A stretch of 64,000 nucleotides of DNA. Origin: Bacterioplanes sanyensis (GTDB lineage: Bacteria > Pseudomonadota > Gammaproteobacteria > Pseudomonadales > Oceanobacteraceae). Position 1 is the first letter of the stretch. Each line of letters opens with the position of its first letter. Positions 9,709 to 18,882 of this stretch are shown in pieces. The notes under the pieces were generated by a model, which was not told the DNA's origin, made no database searches, and saw only the letters and a program-made list of their open reading frames with translations. Where the stretch lies: contig NZ_BMYY01000001.1 in NCBI RefSeq assembly GCF_014652515.1, forward strand, positions 304,822 through 368,821, given 5' to 3'. The position numbers and the translations under genes were made by a program.

Positions 9709-10710
9709 ATGAAAGCCCGGTGGATCGTTTCTGTTTTTTGTAGCTTGCTGGCAACCATGGCCATGGCGCAGCCTGCGGTGGTGGTCGAGACGCAACGCCT
9801 CGCTGCTGAATCTTATGCCCAAACCGTGCGCATCAGCGGCGTGTTGGAAAACCAGTCAGAGCAAACCCTCGCGTTTAAGGTGCCAGGTTTGGTGCGCAAA
9901 GTCCGGGTGGAAGAGGGCAGTGAGGTAAAGGCTGGGCAAGTGTTGGCGGCGTTGGACCTAGAAGAAATCGATGCTCAGGTCGACAAAGCGCAGTCGGTAT
10001 TGGCCAATGCCGAGCGGCAATTAAAGCGTTTTCGCTCATTGCAGGGCAGCAATGCATTATCCATCGAGCGCTTGCAACAGGCGGAAACTCAAGTCGAAGT
10101 GGCACGTTCTGATCTAACCGTAGCGCGCTTTAATCAACGCCACGCGGTGATTCGTGCCCCTGCCGACGGTCGTGTACTTAAGCGCTTTATCGAACCCAAT
10201 GAAATGGCCGCCGTGGGCGCGCCCATGTTTGCCTTTGCGGCCCATACCGATGGCTGGGTGTTATCGGCCGGCGTGACCGACCGCGATGTGGTGCGTTTGC
10301 AGCCTGGCGATGCGGCTGAACTGCAGTTTGATGCCTTTCCTGCCAAGCGCTGGCCGGCAGTGGTCAGTGAAATGGCCGGTCGTGCCGACGCATCGCACAC
10401 CTATCGGGTGGCATTGCGGTTAACCACAGATTCGCCGCAATTATTAGCCGGCCTGGTGGGTCACGCTGTAATTACGCCCAAGCAAACTCAGACCGCCACA
10501 CGTTTACCGCTAACGGCCATGGTGCGCGGTCATCACGGCGAGGTGGAGTTTTTTGTCGCGCAAAATCAGCAAGCGCAACTGCGGCGTTTGCCGCTGGTGG
10601 CGTTAGAGGATAACGGTGTGTGGGTGAGCGGCTTGGCAGACGATGCCGATGTGATCGTACGCGGGGCGCAATATTTACGCGATGGCGTTGCCATTCGCCA
10701 GCAGGACTGA
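9709..10710 (+). CDS. RND efflux periplasmic adaptor (membrane fusion protein)
   Basis: The 333-residue protein links an inner-membrane RND pump to an outer-membrane channel. It has a signal peptide (cleavage near residue 21, AMA-Q). The lipoyl half-motifs are GLVRKVRVEEGSEVKAGQVLAALD and VIRAPADGRVLKRFIEPNEMAAVGAP, separated by a coiled-coil hairpin (about 90-140), then a beta-barrel domain. ATG at 9709 is preferred over 9649 because AGAGGA lies just upstream and the signal peptide then starts at residue 1. There is no lipobox. The pump gene starts 7 bases after its stop codon. No outer-membrane factor gene lies nearby, so a shared TolC-like channel must be used. Confidence 0.92.
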   Translation: MKARWIVSVFCSLLATMAMAQPAVVVETQRLAAESYAQTVRISGVLENQSEQTLAFKVPGLVRKVRVEEGSEVKAGQVLAALDLEEIDAQVDKAQSVLANAERQLKRFRSLQGSNALSIERLQQAETQVEVARSDLTVARFNQRHAVIRAPADGRVLKRFIEPNEMAAVGAPMFAFAAHTDGWVLSAGVTDRDVVRLQPGDAAELQFDAFPAKRWPAVVSEMAGRADASHTYRVALRLTTDSPQLLAGLVGHAVITPKQTQTATRLPLTAMVRGHHGEVEFFVAQNQQAQLRRLPLVALEDNGVWVSGLADDADVIVRGAQYLRDGVAIRQQD

Positions 10711-10717
10711 GGCGCGT

Positions 10718-13700
10718 ATGCAATTACCAGAACTCGCCGTGCGCAATCACCAGTTTACTTGGGTGATGTTTTTACTGTTGCTGTTATTGGGCGTGGTGTC
10801 TTTTTTCACCATGCCAAGGTCAGAAGACCCACAGTTCGATTTTTCTGCTGCCGTGATTAAGGTGGTCAACCCTGGCACCATACCCCTCGATATGGAAAAG
10901 CTGGTGGCCGATCCCATTGAGGCTGCTATTAATGAACTGGACGATTTGCGCGTCATTAAAACCAGCATTGAAGATGGTTTGGTGGTGATTCGCGTTGAGT
11001 TTTTATACGGCACCGACCCAGACGATAAATACGACGATGTGGTGGCTGCGGTGGCGCGGGTACGCGAACAACTGCCCGACAGCATTGTGGATTTAGACAT
11101 AGATAAAATATCGCCGGCCGATGTCAGTATTTTGCAGCTGGCATTAACCGGTGAAAAAGCGGGTTATCGTGAACTGCAGCGTCACGCAGAAGCGTTGGAG
11201 CAGCGCTTGGAGCGGGTGGCTGGTGTCAAGCGTGTCGATATTGCCGCGCTGCCTGCCTTAGAAGTGCAAGTTCAGGCCGACCAGCGCAGCTTAAATGCGC
11301 TAGGACTGAGCGTAAATGACGTTATAAACGCCGTATCGCAAGCCGCAGGCAATGTGCCCGGTGGCCATGTGAATGCCGGCAGCCGGCGTTTTACTGTACG
11401 TACCAGCGGTGATTTTGACTCGCTGCAGCAAATTCGCGATACCCCGCTCAGTGCCCGTGATGGTCGCGTGATCTATGTTCGCGATTTAGCCACAGTGCGT
11501 TTAACCGAAGGCTTGCCCAGCTACCGTGCTCGCTTTAATGGCGAAAAAGCGGTGTTTTTATCCCTGGTGCAGCGCAAAGGTACGCAAATATTTCAAGTCA
11601 TGAAATCGGTGAATACCGTCTTGGAGGATTATCAATCACGCCTGCCGCAGCATATTCAGTTGCAGCGAGTGATGGATCAAAGCGTCAGCGTTGAGCGCCA
11701 AATCAGCGGCTTTTTTGATAATTTAAATCAGGGGCTGGTATTGGTCGCCATTTTGGCGTTATTGGTGTTGGGCTGGCGACCGGCCTTAGTGGTGGTGGCG
11801 GCGATTCCACTGTCGATTTTTATTGCCATCGGTTGGGTCGACTTTAGCGGTTTTGGTTTGCAGCAAATGTCGATTGTGGGGCTGGTCATTGCGCTGGGTT
11901 TATTGGTCGATAATGCCATTGTGGTGGTTGAAAACGTGTCGCGTCATTTGCGCGATGGCGACTCTACCAGCGAAGCGGCGATTGAAGGCAGTCGCCAGGT
12001 GGCGTGGGCCGTCACCAGTGGCACCCTCACTACAGTGTTGGCGTTTTTGCCCATGCTGATGCTGCAAAATGGCTCGGGTACCTTTATGCGCGCCATGCCG
12101 GTAACGGTCACGCTGACGTTGTTCGCCTCTTTGTTGATTGCTTTGATGTTAACGCCACTGTTGGCCAGCAAGATTGCTCGTGCCTCCATGCCGGTGCCGA
12201 AGGCGCAGCAGTGGTTGGAGTGCTTTGCTGCCGGTGGCTATCAGCGCGGTTTGCAGCGTGCACTCAATAACCCAGTCAAGGTTATGTTGGTGTCTGTGGT
12301 GTTGTTGGTGGCCAGTTTGAGTTTGTTCCCTGTGATTGGTGTGAGCTTATTTCCCAAAGCGGAAAAACCCATGATTCTGGTAAATGTCGATATGCCAGAG
12401 GGCACCAGCTTTGCGGAAACTCAGCGCGTCGCCGATCAGGTGGAAGCCATCGTGCAACAACAAGACTTAGTGGTGGATATTGCGCAAAATGTTGGTCGCG
12501 GTAATCCACGCATTTATTACAACATTATGCCCACTCGGCAAACCGTTAATTTTGCTCAGCTGTTTGTCACTTTAGAAACCGGCTCACTCGATCAAGTCGA
12601 GCCTTTGGTGGTGCGCTTGCGTGAGCAACTCAATGGCATTGCCGGCGCTCATATTTTGGTGAAAGAGTTTCTGCAAGGCCCACCGATCGAAGCGCCGGTT
12701 TCCGTGCGTGTGATTGGCGAAGAGTTGGCGCAGCTGCAAAGGGTCTCGCGCGACATCGCCGATATTATGGATGCCACGTCTGGCATTATTGGTGTCGATA
12801 ATCCTGTGGGTAAAGATAAGGTCGATTTGCACGTCGATATTAATCGCGATAAAGCCGCCATGCTGGGCATACCGCTGAGCGTCATAGACCAAACCGTGCG
12901 CACGGCACTGGTGGGCAGTCAAATGGGAACGTTTCGGGATGATGAAGGTGAAGAGTTTGCGTTAACCCTGCGTTTTGCCGAATTTCCGCAGCCGCAGCTG
13001 GCCACTTTTGACTCCATTTATTTGCCAGCGGCTAATGGCCAACTGGTGCCGTTAAGGCAAGTCGCTAATATTGAACTGCAAACCGGCATTGCTCGTTTTC
13101 AGCATTACAACACAGAGCGCATGGCGCGAGTCACCGCCGATGTATTGCCTGGCTACACCACAGAGGCGGTCACTAACAGTGTGATCGAACGCTTGCAGCA
13201 ATACGATTGGCCAGAAGGCATGCGCTTTTCGATTGGTGGTGAGCAAGAAAACCGCAAAGAAGCCTTTGGTGGCATGGCGCAAGCTTTGTTATTGACTGTA
13301 TTCGGTATTTTTGCGGTGCTGGTGCTGCAATTTCGCAGCTTTGTGCAACCGCTTATTGTGTTTGCTGCCATTCCGTTTGCGCTTATCGGTGCTTTGTTAG
13401 CGCTGTTTATCACCGGTTATACCTTCAGTTTTACCGCCTTTATCGGTTTGACCTCGCTGGTGGGAATTGTGGTCAATAACTCGATTATTTTGGTTGATTA
13501 CGCCAATCAAATGCGTAACAACGGTATGGAAAAATTGGAGGCCATTGCCGCGGCGGCGCGCACGCGTTTTGTGCCGATTGTGCTCACCACCCTGACCACC
13601 GTTGGTGGTTTGTTACCGCTGACGTTGGCCGGCTCCAGTATGTGGTCGCCCATGGGCTGGGCCATTATTGGCGGCTTGCTGGTATCGACCCTGTTGACCT

Positions 13701-13762
13701 TAATTGTGGTGCCGGTGCTGTATCAATTATTAGGGCGAATGAATCAGGGAGTCTCTGAATAA
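10718..13762 (+). CDS. RND family efflux transporter permease
   Basis: The 1014-residue proton-driven inner-membrane pump has the 12-span RND layout: one N-terminal span (VMFLLLLLLGVVSFF), a large periplasmic loop, spans 2-6, a second loop, and spans 8-12. Family motifs include GLVIALGLLVDNAIVVVENV, with the Asp of the proton relay, and GLTSLVGIVVNNSIILVDYA. The start at 10718 follows GAGG at the end of the adaptor gene. Its last five codons and stop (QGVSE, TAA) lie inside a sequence that matches the end of an inverted-repeat element found again at 23.2 kb, so the native C-terminus was probably replaced by an insertion. Confidence 0.94.
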   Translation: MQLPELAVRNHQFTWVMFLLLLLLGVVSFFTMPRSEDPQFDFSAAVIKVVNPGTIPLDMEKLVADPIEAAINELDDLRVIKTSIEDGLVVIRVEFLYGTDPDDKYDDVVAAVARVREQLPDSIVDLDIDKISPADVSILQLALTGEKAGYRELQRHAEALEQRLERVAGVKRVDIAALPALEVQVQADQRSLNALGLSVNDVINAVSQAAGNVPGGHVNAGSRRFTVRTSGDFDSLQQIRDTPLSARDGRVIYVRDLATVRLTEGLPSYRARFNGEKAVFLSLVQRKGTQIFQVMKSVNTVLEDYQSRLPQHIQLQRVMDQSVSVERQISGFFDNLNQGLVLVAILALLVLGWRPALVVVAAIPLSIFIAIGWVDFSGFGLQQMSIVGLVIALGLLVDNAIVVVENVSRHLRDGDSTSEAAIEGSRQVAWAVTSGTLTTVLAFLPMLMLQNGSGTFMRAMPVTVTLTLFASLLIALMLTPLLASKIARASMPVPKAQQWLECFAAGGYQRGLQRALNNPVKVMLVSVVLLVASLSLFPVIGVSLFPKAEKPMILVNVDMPEGTSFAETQRVADQVEAIVQQQDLVVDIAQNVGRGNPRIYYNIMPTRQTVNFAQLFVTLETGSLDQVEPLVVRLREQLNGIAGAHILVKEFLQGPPIEAPVSVRVIGEELAQLQRVSRDIADIMDATSGIIGVDNPVGKDKVDLHVDINRDKAAMLGIPLSVIDQTVRTALVGSQMGTFRDDEGEEFALTLRFAEFPQPQLATFDSIYLPAANGQLVPLRQVANIELQTGIARFQHYNTERMARVTADVLPGYTTEAVTNSVIERLQQYDWPEGMRFSIGGEQENRKEAFGGMAQALLLTVFGIFAVLVLQFRSFVQPLIVFAAIPFALIGALLALFITGYTFSFTAFIGLTSLVGIVVNNSIILVDYANQMRNNGMEKLEAIAAAARTRFVPIVLTTLTTVGGLLPLTLAGSSMWSPMGWAIIGGLLVSTLLTLIVVPVLYQLLGRMNQGVSE

Positions 13763-13885
13763 CTCGGTGCTCGTTCTGGATCGCCTCAAGGTCATGAAGC
13801 TGGCTTATCGCTCTAGCCAGCGACTCTAGCTGGCTATACACCGAGGGACGAACACCGAGGGCAAACACCGGCGCACAGAGCCAAC
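13747..13885 (+). repeat. Degenerate copy (E2) of the 23.2-kb inverted-repeat element
   Basis: The first 19 bases at 13748 (GGGAGTCTCTGAATAACTC) match the right terminal repeat of the element at 23243-23508 at 17 of 19 positions. Similarity continues inward: TCGGTGCYCGYTCTGG, then TCAYGAAGCYGG, then CGGCG.CACAGAG. The far end is not clear, so this copy is shorter or decayed. It overlaps the 3' end of the RND gene and provides its stop codon. Confidence 0.7.
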
Positions 13886-14032
13886 ATTCTACTGCTACAT
13901 TTTTTAACGGGTGGCGCTGGTGGGGCCACTAAGCTGGCTTGCATGGCAGCGCACTCGTTAATTCAAGCGCCTGAGGACAGCGGTGAATTAAAGCATTACT
14001 ATGCGCGCCCTTCACTTGAGGTAACCCGAGTT

Positions 14033-14665
14033 ATGTTTGCAGAGTTTTTCGCCACTTATCTAAGCAGTACCGTGCGCTTTGTCTTTCTGCTGGCGCCATT
14101 CTTTGTGGTGACCATGTTTCTGGCCCTGACGCGCGGCCAGCCGGCGGTGGAGAAAAACTCCATTATTCGCCGAGCGACGTTGGCGGCCTTGGTGTTGGGG
14201 CTGGTGTTGTTCTTTGCCGGCCCGGTGTTGTTTAACGCCATTGGCATCACGCTGAACTCGTTTCGCATTGGCGCTGGTTCGTTGCTGTTTTTAACGGCAA
14301 TCAGCTTGGTGAACAGCGGCACGCGTAACCATGCTACCGGCTTGCCGCAAGAGGACCGTGATGATATCGCGGTGGTGCCCATGGCGATTCCGGTGATTAT
14401 TGGCCCAGCCACCATTGGTGCCATCCTAGTGTATGGCGCTGAACTTAAGTCTGTGCCGGAGGTGGCGGGCGGTGTTCTGGGCTTGGTAACGGGCCTGGCC
14501 TTGCTGGCGCTGCTGCTGTATCTCTCTGGTTACTTGGAGCGCATTTTGGGCAAGACCGGGCTTAACATTTTGTCCAAGATCAGCGGTTTGATTCTGTCTG
14601 CCATGGCGGCGGAGATCGTGCTGACGGGCATTGCCGGTTTTGTTAAGTCGGCGGGGCTGGCGTAA
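14033..14665 (+). CDS. MarC family integral membrane protein
   Basis: The 210-residue protein has six predicted membrane segments and MarC/UPF0056 motifs, including FLLAPFFVVTMFLALT near the N-terminus and VVPMAIPVIIGPATIGAILV in the second half. The start at 14033 (GAGG 11 bases upstream) gives the usual family length; an earlier in-frame start at 13943 adds an untypical hydrophilic leader. Function is not settled in the family. The old link to multiple antibiotic resistance was not upheld, so transport is only inferred from topology. The gene stands alone, converging with the EamA gene. Confidence 0.88.
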   Translation: MFAEFFATYLSSTVRFVFLLAPFFVVTMFLALTRGQPAVEKNSIIRRATLAALVLGLVLFFAGPVLFNAIGITLNSFRIGAGSLLFLTAISLVNSGTRNHATGLPQEDRDDIAVVPMAIPVIIGPATIGAILVYGAELKSVPEVAGGVLGLVTGLALLALLLYLSGYLERILGKTGLNILSKISGLILSAMAAEIVLTGIAGFVKSAGLA

Positions 14666-14713
14666 CTGGCCAAGCCCTTGTCGCAAACCCATATCATCGT
14701 GAAGCATCGTCCG

Positions 14714-15613
14714 TTAGCCACTGGCGCCGTGATACTTGCTATCAGCAAGGTAATGACTCTCTGTTCTTGCCTTGCGATGGTGCTGTAGGCCAATCAGCAG
14801 CAGCGGTACCACGATCATCAAACTGCCCAGCACAAACCAGGCGTCTGGCACCTCGCCAAACCATAGCCAGCCAATCGCTACCGCCCAAATTAGACCCGTG
14901 TATTCGGCGCTGGTGACCTGATTGGCGTCTACTTGCTTGTACGCCAGTAGCACAGTGACGTTGTAACCCAGAATAAACAGTGCCGAGCCTAGGGCGCTGA
15001 TCAAAATGGAGGCATCCCACTGAGCGCCCTCCCATAGCATGAGTACCGCAGTGGCTGGCAGCACCAGCAAATAAGTCAAAAACAGTTTGTGCACCGTGCT
15101 CTGCTCGCTGGGCAGTTTGCGCACCGTTAGGGCATTGATGGCTAACGCTGCTGCAGAGCCTAAGGCGGCAATGGCGCCCCAATTAAAGGCTGCTGGGCGG
15201 AGAATCACGATGATGCCAACAAAGCCAAACACCACTGCGAGCACGCTGAGCGCTGTGAGTCGCTCACGAAATACCACCACCGACAGCACCATCACCAGCA
15301 CCGGCGCGGCGTAAAAAACGGCATTGGCGGTGGCCAGTGGCAATGACCCCAGCGCAATCACCATGCACAGGATGCCGCCGAGATGAATATGGGCGCGCAC
15401 ACAGTGCAAGCGTGCGCCTTCGAACAATTTACGACGATCGATTCGCTTCGCCAAAGGCAACAGCAACAACAGAGTTAGCGCACAGCGCAGAAAGGCAAAC
15501 TGAAAAATTGGCGCATCGGGCTCCAACAGTTTGATAAACACGTCGGAAACTAGGGCCAAGGCATTGCCGATGATTAACAACAAAATGGCACTGCTGACGG
15601 TCTTGCCAGACAT
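14714..15613 (-). CDS. EamA/DMT family transporter
   Basis: The 299-residue drug/metabolite transporter has ten predicted spans in two repeated EamA halves (about 10-135 and 150-285). The hallmark is the start of the second half (WGAIAALGSAAALAINALTVRKL). It probably exports small metabolites or amino acids; the substrate cannot be read from sequence. It diverges from a LysR gene at 15744 with 130 bases between, so the LysR protein may control it. Confidence 0.88.
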   Translation of the reverse strand: MSGKTVSSAILLLIIGNALALVSDVFIKLLEPDAPIFQFAFLRCALTLLLLLPLAKRIDRRKLFEGARLHCVRAHIHLGGILCMVIALGSLPLATANAVFYAAPVLVMVLSVVVFRERLTALSVLAVVFGFVGIIVILRPAAFNWGAIAALGSAAALAINALTVRKLPSEQSTVHKLFLTYLLVLPATAVLMLWEGAQWDASILISALGSALFILGYNVTVLLAYKQVDANQVTSAEYTGLIWAVAIGWLWFGEVPDAWFVLGSLMIVVPLLLIGLQHHRKARTESHYLADSKYHGASG

Positions 15614-15743
15614 AGGGTTCCTCTGGGGTATGAAGGCGTACGGTTAAGCACGATTAAAGGTGGTGTTCTAAGCCGGGCAGTGTAGGCTTGAACTGTCATT
15701 GGATAAAATGATGTTTATTGATCTGGTATTAGGTTTTTAGATA

Positions 15744-16682
15744 ATGAAACTGCCGCCGTTGAAAGCTTTGCCTGTGTTCGAGGCCGTTGCCCGTCTTAAT
15801 AGCTTTTCGCTCGCAGCCCAGGAGCTGGCGGTGAGCCAAAGTGCCGTCAGTCATCAGATCAAGCAGCTAGAGACTTACTTGGGCGAGGCGCTGTTTTTGC
15901 GCAGTGGCCGCCAGCTGACGCTGACGGAGGAAGGCAAGCAATATTTAGAGGCCGTGGGTTCGGCATTGCTGCAAATAGAGCGCGCCAGCGAGCAAATGCT
16001 GGGTCGTGAGGAGTCGCGGCTGCGATTGGCGTGCTTTAGCTCCTTTGCGGTGCGTTGGTTGATTCCGCGTCTGCCAGATTTGCAGCGTGCGCTACCCCAG
16101 CTGGATCTGGCGCTGGAGATGACCATTCAAAATCCGCAGCTGTCCGATCGGGTGGCGGATTGCTTTATCACCATCGATACCTCGTCACCGGCGTTTAGCT
16201 ACGAGTTGCTGTACACCGAGCGCTTGTTTCCAGTATGCAGCAGTGATTATTGGCAACGCATTTGCCGCCAACTGCAACTGGACCGCCAAGCCGGTGAGGA
16301 TCGCGAAGCCCTGGCGCCCGAACAGTTGGCGGCTTTTCCTCTGCTGTCGACGCAAACCATTTTTAATCGCCAGGCCGGCGATTGGCAGGCTTGGTACAAG
16401 GTCGTCGATTTAGACGTTCCTGCGACTGCCCGCATGCAGCATTTCAGCCATATGCTGTTGGCGCTGGAGGCCGCTCGCTACCATCAGGGCATTGTGTTGA
16501 CCAACGACTATATGCTCAGCACCTTGGACGATGCCGATGACTTTGTACGCATCCCGTGCCATCACCTGGTGACGGGAGACAGCTTTCACTTTGCCTGGAA
16601 AACCAGCCGCCGACGTGAGCGTGGCATTCAAGCCTTGCGGCGCTGGCTGGTAGATCAGGCCGAGGCCGACGGTCTGCGCTAA
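15744..16682 (+). CDS. LysR family transcriptional regulator (GcvA-like)
   Basis: The 312-residue regulator has the N-terminal winged helix of the GcvA/AmpR type (PPLKALPVFEAVARLNSFSLAAQELAVSQSAVSHQIKQLE, residues 4-43) and a LysR substrate domain from about 90. The inducer is unknown. It diverges from the EamA exporter gene. A TCATT..AATGA inverted repeat (15696-15711) between the two genes is a possible binding site overlapping both promoters. A loop at about 175-200 (QLDRQAGEDREALAPEQ) is longer than in GcvA. Confidence 0.9.
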   Translation: MKLPPLKALPVFEAVARLNSFSLAAQELAVSQSAVSHQIKQLETYLGEALFLRSGRQLTLTEEGKQYLEAVGSALLQIERASEQMLGREESRLRLACFSSFAVRWLIPRLPDLQRALPQLDLALEMTIQNPQLSDRVADCFITIDTSSPAFSYELLYTERLFPVCSSDYWQRICRQLQLDRQAGEDREALAPEQLAAFPLLSTQTIFNRQAGDWQAWYKVVDLDVPATARMQHFSHMLLALEAARYHQGIVLTNDYMLSTLDDADDFVRIPCHHLVTGDSFHFAWKTSRRRERGIQALRRWLVDQAEADGLR

Positions 16683-16822
16683 GGGCGCATCAGAAAGCCT
16701 CTCTTGGCGTGATGCTTGGTTAAAAATCGCCTTGTGTATGGGCTGGTCAAACTATAAGGCTGTATTGGGGTGAGGGCTGGTGTGGGTGTTTTGTGGGCCG
16801 GTTGTTACCAAGCCTGCAAGCC

Positions 16823-17030
16823 CGTATGCCCCCTTGAGGTTATTCCTCACGCTGAGCGAGAGGCTGAAACGTCCATCGAAGCAGTTTCTGCAATGCATTC
16901 GCACCAGCCGCTGGGCTCAGAGCTTAAGCTCTGACCCGGTATCAGGCTGTGGTCGCGCTGCACCGCCAAAAGCCCCTGCGGGCACAGCCATTGCCCACTC
17001 CGGCGGCCTAAAATCTAGGCGCGAGAGCGC
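16823..17030 (-). repeat. Composite hairpin repeat, copy 1 (with imperfect 22-bp palindrome)
   Basis: It contains, read on the minus strand, a hairpin-rich block (GGCGG..., GGGCACAGCC, CCTGCGGGC), then the palindrome at 16915-16936 (half-site GGTCAGAGCTT; here one base differs), then a CTTCGATGGACG-like arm and a CCTTGAGG hairpin. The same order recurs at 17886, 20121, 24712 and 27205. It resembles REP/BIME-type families mobilised by REP-associated transposases. No such transposase gene is in the window. Confidence 0.75.
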
Positions 17031-17117
17031 AACGACTTACCTACAGGGCTCAGATCAATACTTGGTTTGTGCAGTTTATGGCTGATTTGGAGCCCGATAA
17101 GATACGCTTGTTATATG
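17027..17117 (-). other. attC site of the 229-residue-protein cassette (degenerate)
   Basis: On the minus strand the distal core is CATATAAC (17117-17110) and contains the gene's stop codon. An inner GGGCTC/GAGCCC stem follows, and a GTTGCGC core ends the site. The cassette start that should match CATATAAC (GTTATATG) is not found upstream, where a composite repeat now sits. The site is therefore supported by structure and position, not by a matched core pair. Confidence 0.55.
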
Positions 17118-17800
17118 TCATATGCTCCCCAGTATACTTCTGTGTTTGCGGTGCAATAAAACCCCTCAAATGGGTCTAGTGACAGTATTTTTTCAACCAT
17201 TTCTTTTGAAGAGCATAAAAAAGAACAGTGACTATCCCAATGTGTAGTAACCAGCAAACTATGGTCGTGAGTGAATATGCAGCCATGAGGTGGAATTTCA
17301 TCTTGCTCCACTAGATCGTCAATCCAGAGCAGCTTCCTTTCTGTGCCAAACTCATCACCTACCCAAAGCCAATTATGACCAAGCTCTTTGATTGTTTTAA
17401 GAAGGCGATTTTCAAGCAACGGGGGAATATCACCTTCCTGTGGATGAATGATATGTTGTTGTTCCAGCTCAACTAGTTTTTTTGCAAACAGCTCGTTTGA
17501 CAATTCTTTTTTTAAACCACCAATGCTGGTTCTCAAACCTACATCAATATCAGACAAGCTGTTTAGGCCTGAAATCTCGATGATCTCTTGCCAGCTGATG
17601 GCATCGCAGCCATTAATGATTTCATGCTTATCAGGCCACATCGACGGACAAAAACGTTCGATATCAATAGTTGTAGGTCTAAGAAACGGATGCAACAGCA
17701 CATAGACGCAATCAAACTGTCCCTCATAAAAAGAGAGAATCTTTCCATCATAAGGACAAGATGCGAACTTCTCTGGTGTTGGTAATACTCTATTCGTCAT
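17111..17800 (-). CDS. Cassette-borne hypothetical protein (DUF2711-like)
   Basis: The 229-residue soluble protein has no signal peptide or membrane span. From memory its pattern (YVLLHPFLRP near the N-terminus, ISGLNSLSDIDVGLRTSIGGLKKEL in the middle, and acidic/aromatic C-terminal strands) resembles DUF2711 proteins; this needs a profile search. No function is known. The TAA stop lies inside the attC core at 17110-17117, as is common in integron cassettes. Local AT content is higher than in flanking core genes, fitting transfer. A composite repeat lies upstream where the cassette's own core should be. Confidence 0.7.
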   Translation of the reverse strand: MTNRVLPTPEKFASCPYDGKILSFYEGQFDCVYVLLHPFLRPTTIDIERFCPSMWPDKHEIINGCDAISWQEIIEISGLNSLSDIDVGLRTSIGGLKKELSNELFAKKLVELEQQHIIHPQEGDIPPLLENRLLKTIKELGHNWLWVGDEFGTERKLLWIDDLVEQDEIPPHGCIFTHDHSLLVTTHWDSHCSFLCSSKEMVEKILSLDPFEGFYCTANTEVYWGAYDI

Positions 17801-17885
17801 GGTATGAGATATCTAAAAAAATTACGGATGTATTTTGGGGTTGCGGGTTTGGTTTGCGGGTTGTCAGGTTTGTGCATCTATCTGT

Positions 17886-18193
17886 GCAGCCTGTTTTGGC
17901 AGTTTCAGCAAGACATTCGCATCAGTAGCTGGGGTCAGAGCTTAAGCTCTGACCCCGTATCTGCTTTTTTCCGCCAAGCCCTAAGCTCTCCTTGAGGTTA
18001 TCCCTCACGCCGGGCGGGCGAGCTTCCTGCTTTGCGCTGCGCAGGCCGTATCTCCTTCGTTGCCAATGCTGTGGTCGCCGCAACGCCAACAGCCTGCATC
18101 CCGGCAGGATGTTGGCTGAGCAGCCCCTGCGGGCACAGCCATTGCCAACTCAGGCGGCCTGCTAAGGCGCGAAAAACCTAGGCGCGAGACCGT
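17886..18193 (-). repeat. Composite hairpin repeat, copy 2 (with perfect 22-bp palindrome)
   Basis: The perfect palindrome is at 17933-17954. The hairpin-rich block at 18026-18193 includes nested inverted repeats (GCCAACA/TGTTGGC around CCTGC/GCAGG) and ends with CCTAGGCGCGAGACC, like the copies at 24.8 and 27.2 kb. It sits between the attC of the GNAT cassette and the next cassette gene, and probably replaced the expected core site there. Confidence 0.8.
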
Positions 18194-18269
18194 GCTTAGA
18201 GCAGGGGTAGGTGTCTCATTTGTTTTTCGTTCCAGGTAACCACTTTCATAGATTGAGACGATTAATGCT

Positions 18270-18360
18270 TAGCTTAGCGGTGAGCGACGAAGGAGTGAAT
18301 CCTAGGCCCGCCGCGAAGCGGTGAATTTAGGGCCGTATTGCTACAGCGTTTTGTTACAAA
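18270..18360 (-). other. attC site of GNAT cassette 1 (distal side eroded)
   Basis: The distal core TTTGTAAC (18360-18353, minus) is the exact reverse complement of the core GTTACAAA that opens this cassette at 18833-18826. A GGCCC/GGGCC stem around CCGCTTCGCGG follows. No proper GTTRRRY core closes the site; it runs into composite repeat copy 2, so this end looks damaged. The exact left boundary is uncertain. Confidence 0.7.
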
Positions 18361-18821
18361 TCCTTCGAATAAAGGTGAACATAGTCATAGTGGCTGTCAA
18401 TTCCCTTATCTTCCCAGCCATGCTTTTCATAGTATTGCCTAGCCCTAATGTTCTGTGGCGTAACCCTGAGTGTTGCAGTTTGGCAATCATGTGATCGTAG
18501 AATACCTAAAACATGCTCGTGAAGATTCGAAGAATACCCTTTCCCCCGAAATTCAGGACGCAAATAAAACAAATTAACATGCCCATGACCATCTCTATAA
18601 GCGAACTCAAGTTGCCCAATCAATTCGCCTTGCAACCAAACATGCCAAAGACCGTCAGGAAATTGTTCGGCATGTTTTTGCAAAGAATTACGGTACGAAT
18701 CTTCATTCCAATATTGCTTCCAGTCATCCGAATTCGGAAAGCTGGCAACATAGGAGTCTTTTCGAAACTTTGCACAACTATCTATATTACTTTCTAAGTC
18801 AATTTTCGTATATCGGAGCAT
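18354..18821 (-). CDS. GNAT family N-acetyltransferase, cassette 1
   Basis: The 155-residue acetyl-CoA-dependent acyltransferase has the acetyl-CoA-binding motif A at about 85-115 (VNLFYLRPEFRGKGYSSNLHEHV, with the R-G-K-G turn) and the following motif B (ARQYYEKHGWED). The substrate is unknown. The TAA stop lies within the attC core. The gene starts 5 bases before the attC of the preceding cassette, so the spacing is as tight as in typical integron arrays. The fold is close to that of its neighbour at 18837, but sequence identity looks low, so the two were probably captured separately. Confidence 0.85.
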   Translation of the reverse strand: MLRYTKIDLESNIDSCAKFRKDSYVASFPNSDDWKQYWNEDSYRNSLQKHAEQFPDGLWHVWLQGELIGQLEFAYRDGHGHVNLFYLRPEFRGKGYSSNLHEHVLGILRSHDCQTATLRVTPQNIRARQYYEKHGWEDKGIDSHYDYVHLYSKDL

Positions 18822-18825
18822 ATGA

Positions 18826-18882
18826 TTTGTAACGCCCTAATCAGCCGACGAGATAGTGGTCGGCTGGATTTGATTGTTAGGG
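18826..18882 (-). other. attC site of GNAT cassette 2
   Basis: Read on the minus strand: distal core CCCTAAC (18882-18876), inner perfect stem CAGCCGAC/GTCGGCTG, then GCGTTACAAA. CCCTAAC is the exact reverse complement of GTTAGGG, which opens this same cassette at 19354-19348. The site is 57 bp, within the normal attC range. Confidence 0.9.

Noticed and set aside
17804-17995. Plus-strand ORF of 63 codons with hydrophobic start upstream of composite repeat copy 2
   Set aside because: Its 3' half is composite repeat sequence including the palindrome, there is no ribosome site, and it reads opposite to all cassette genes.
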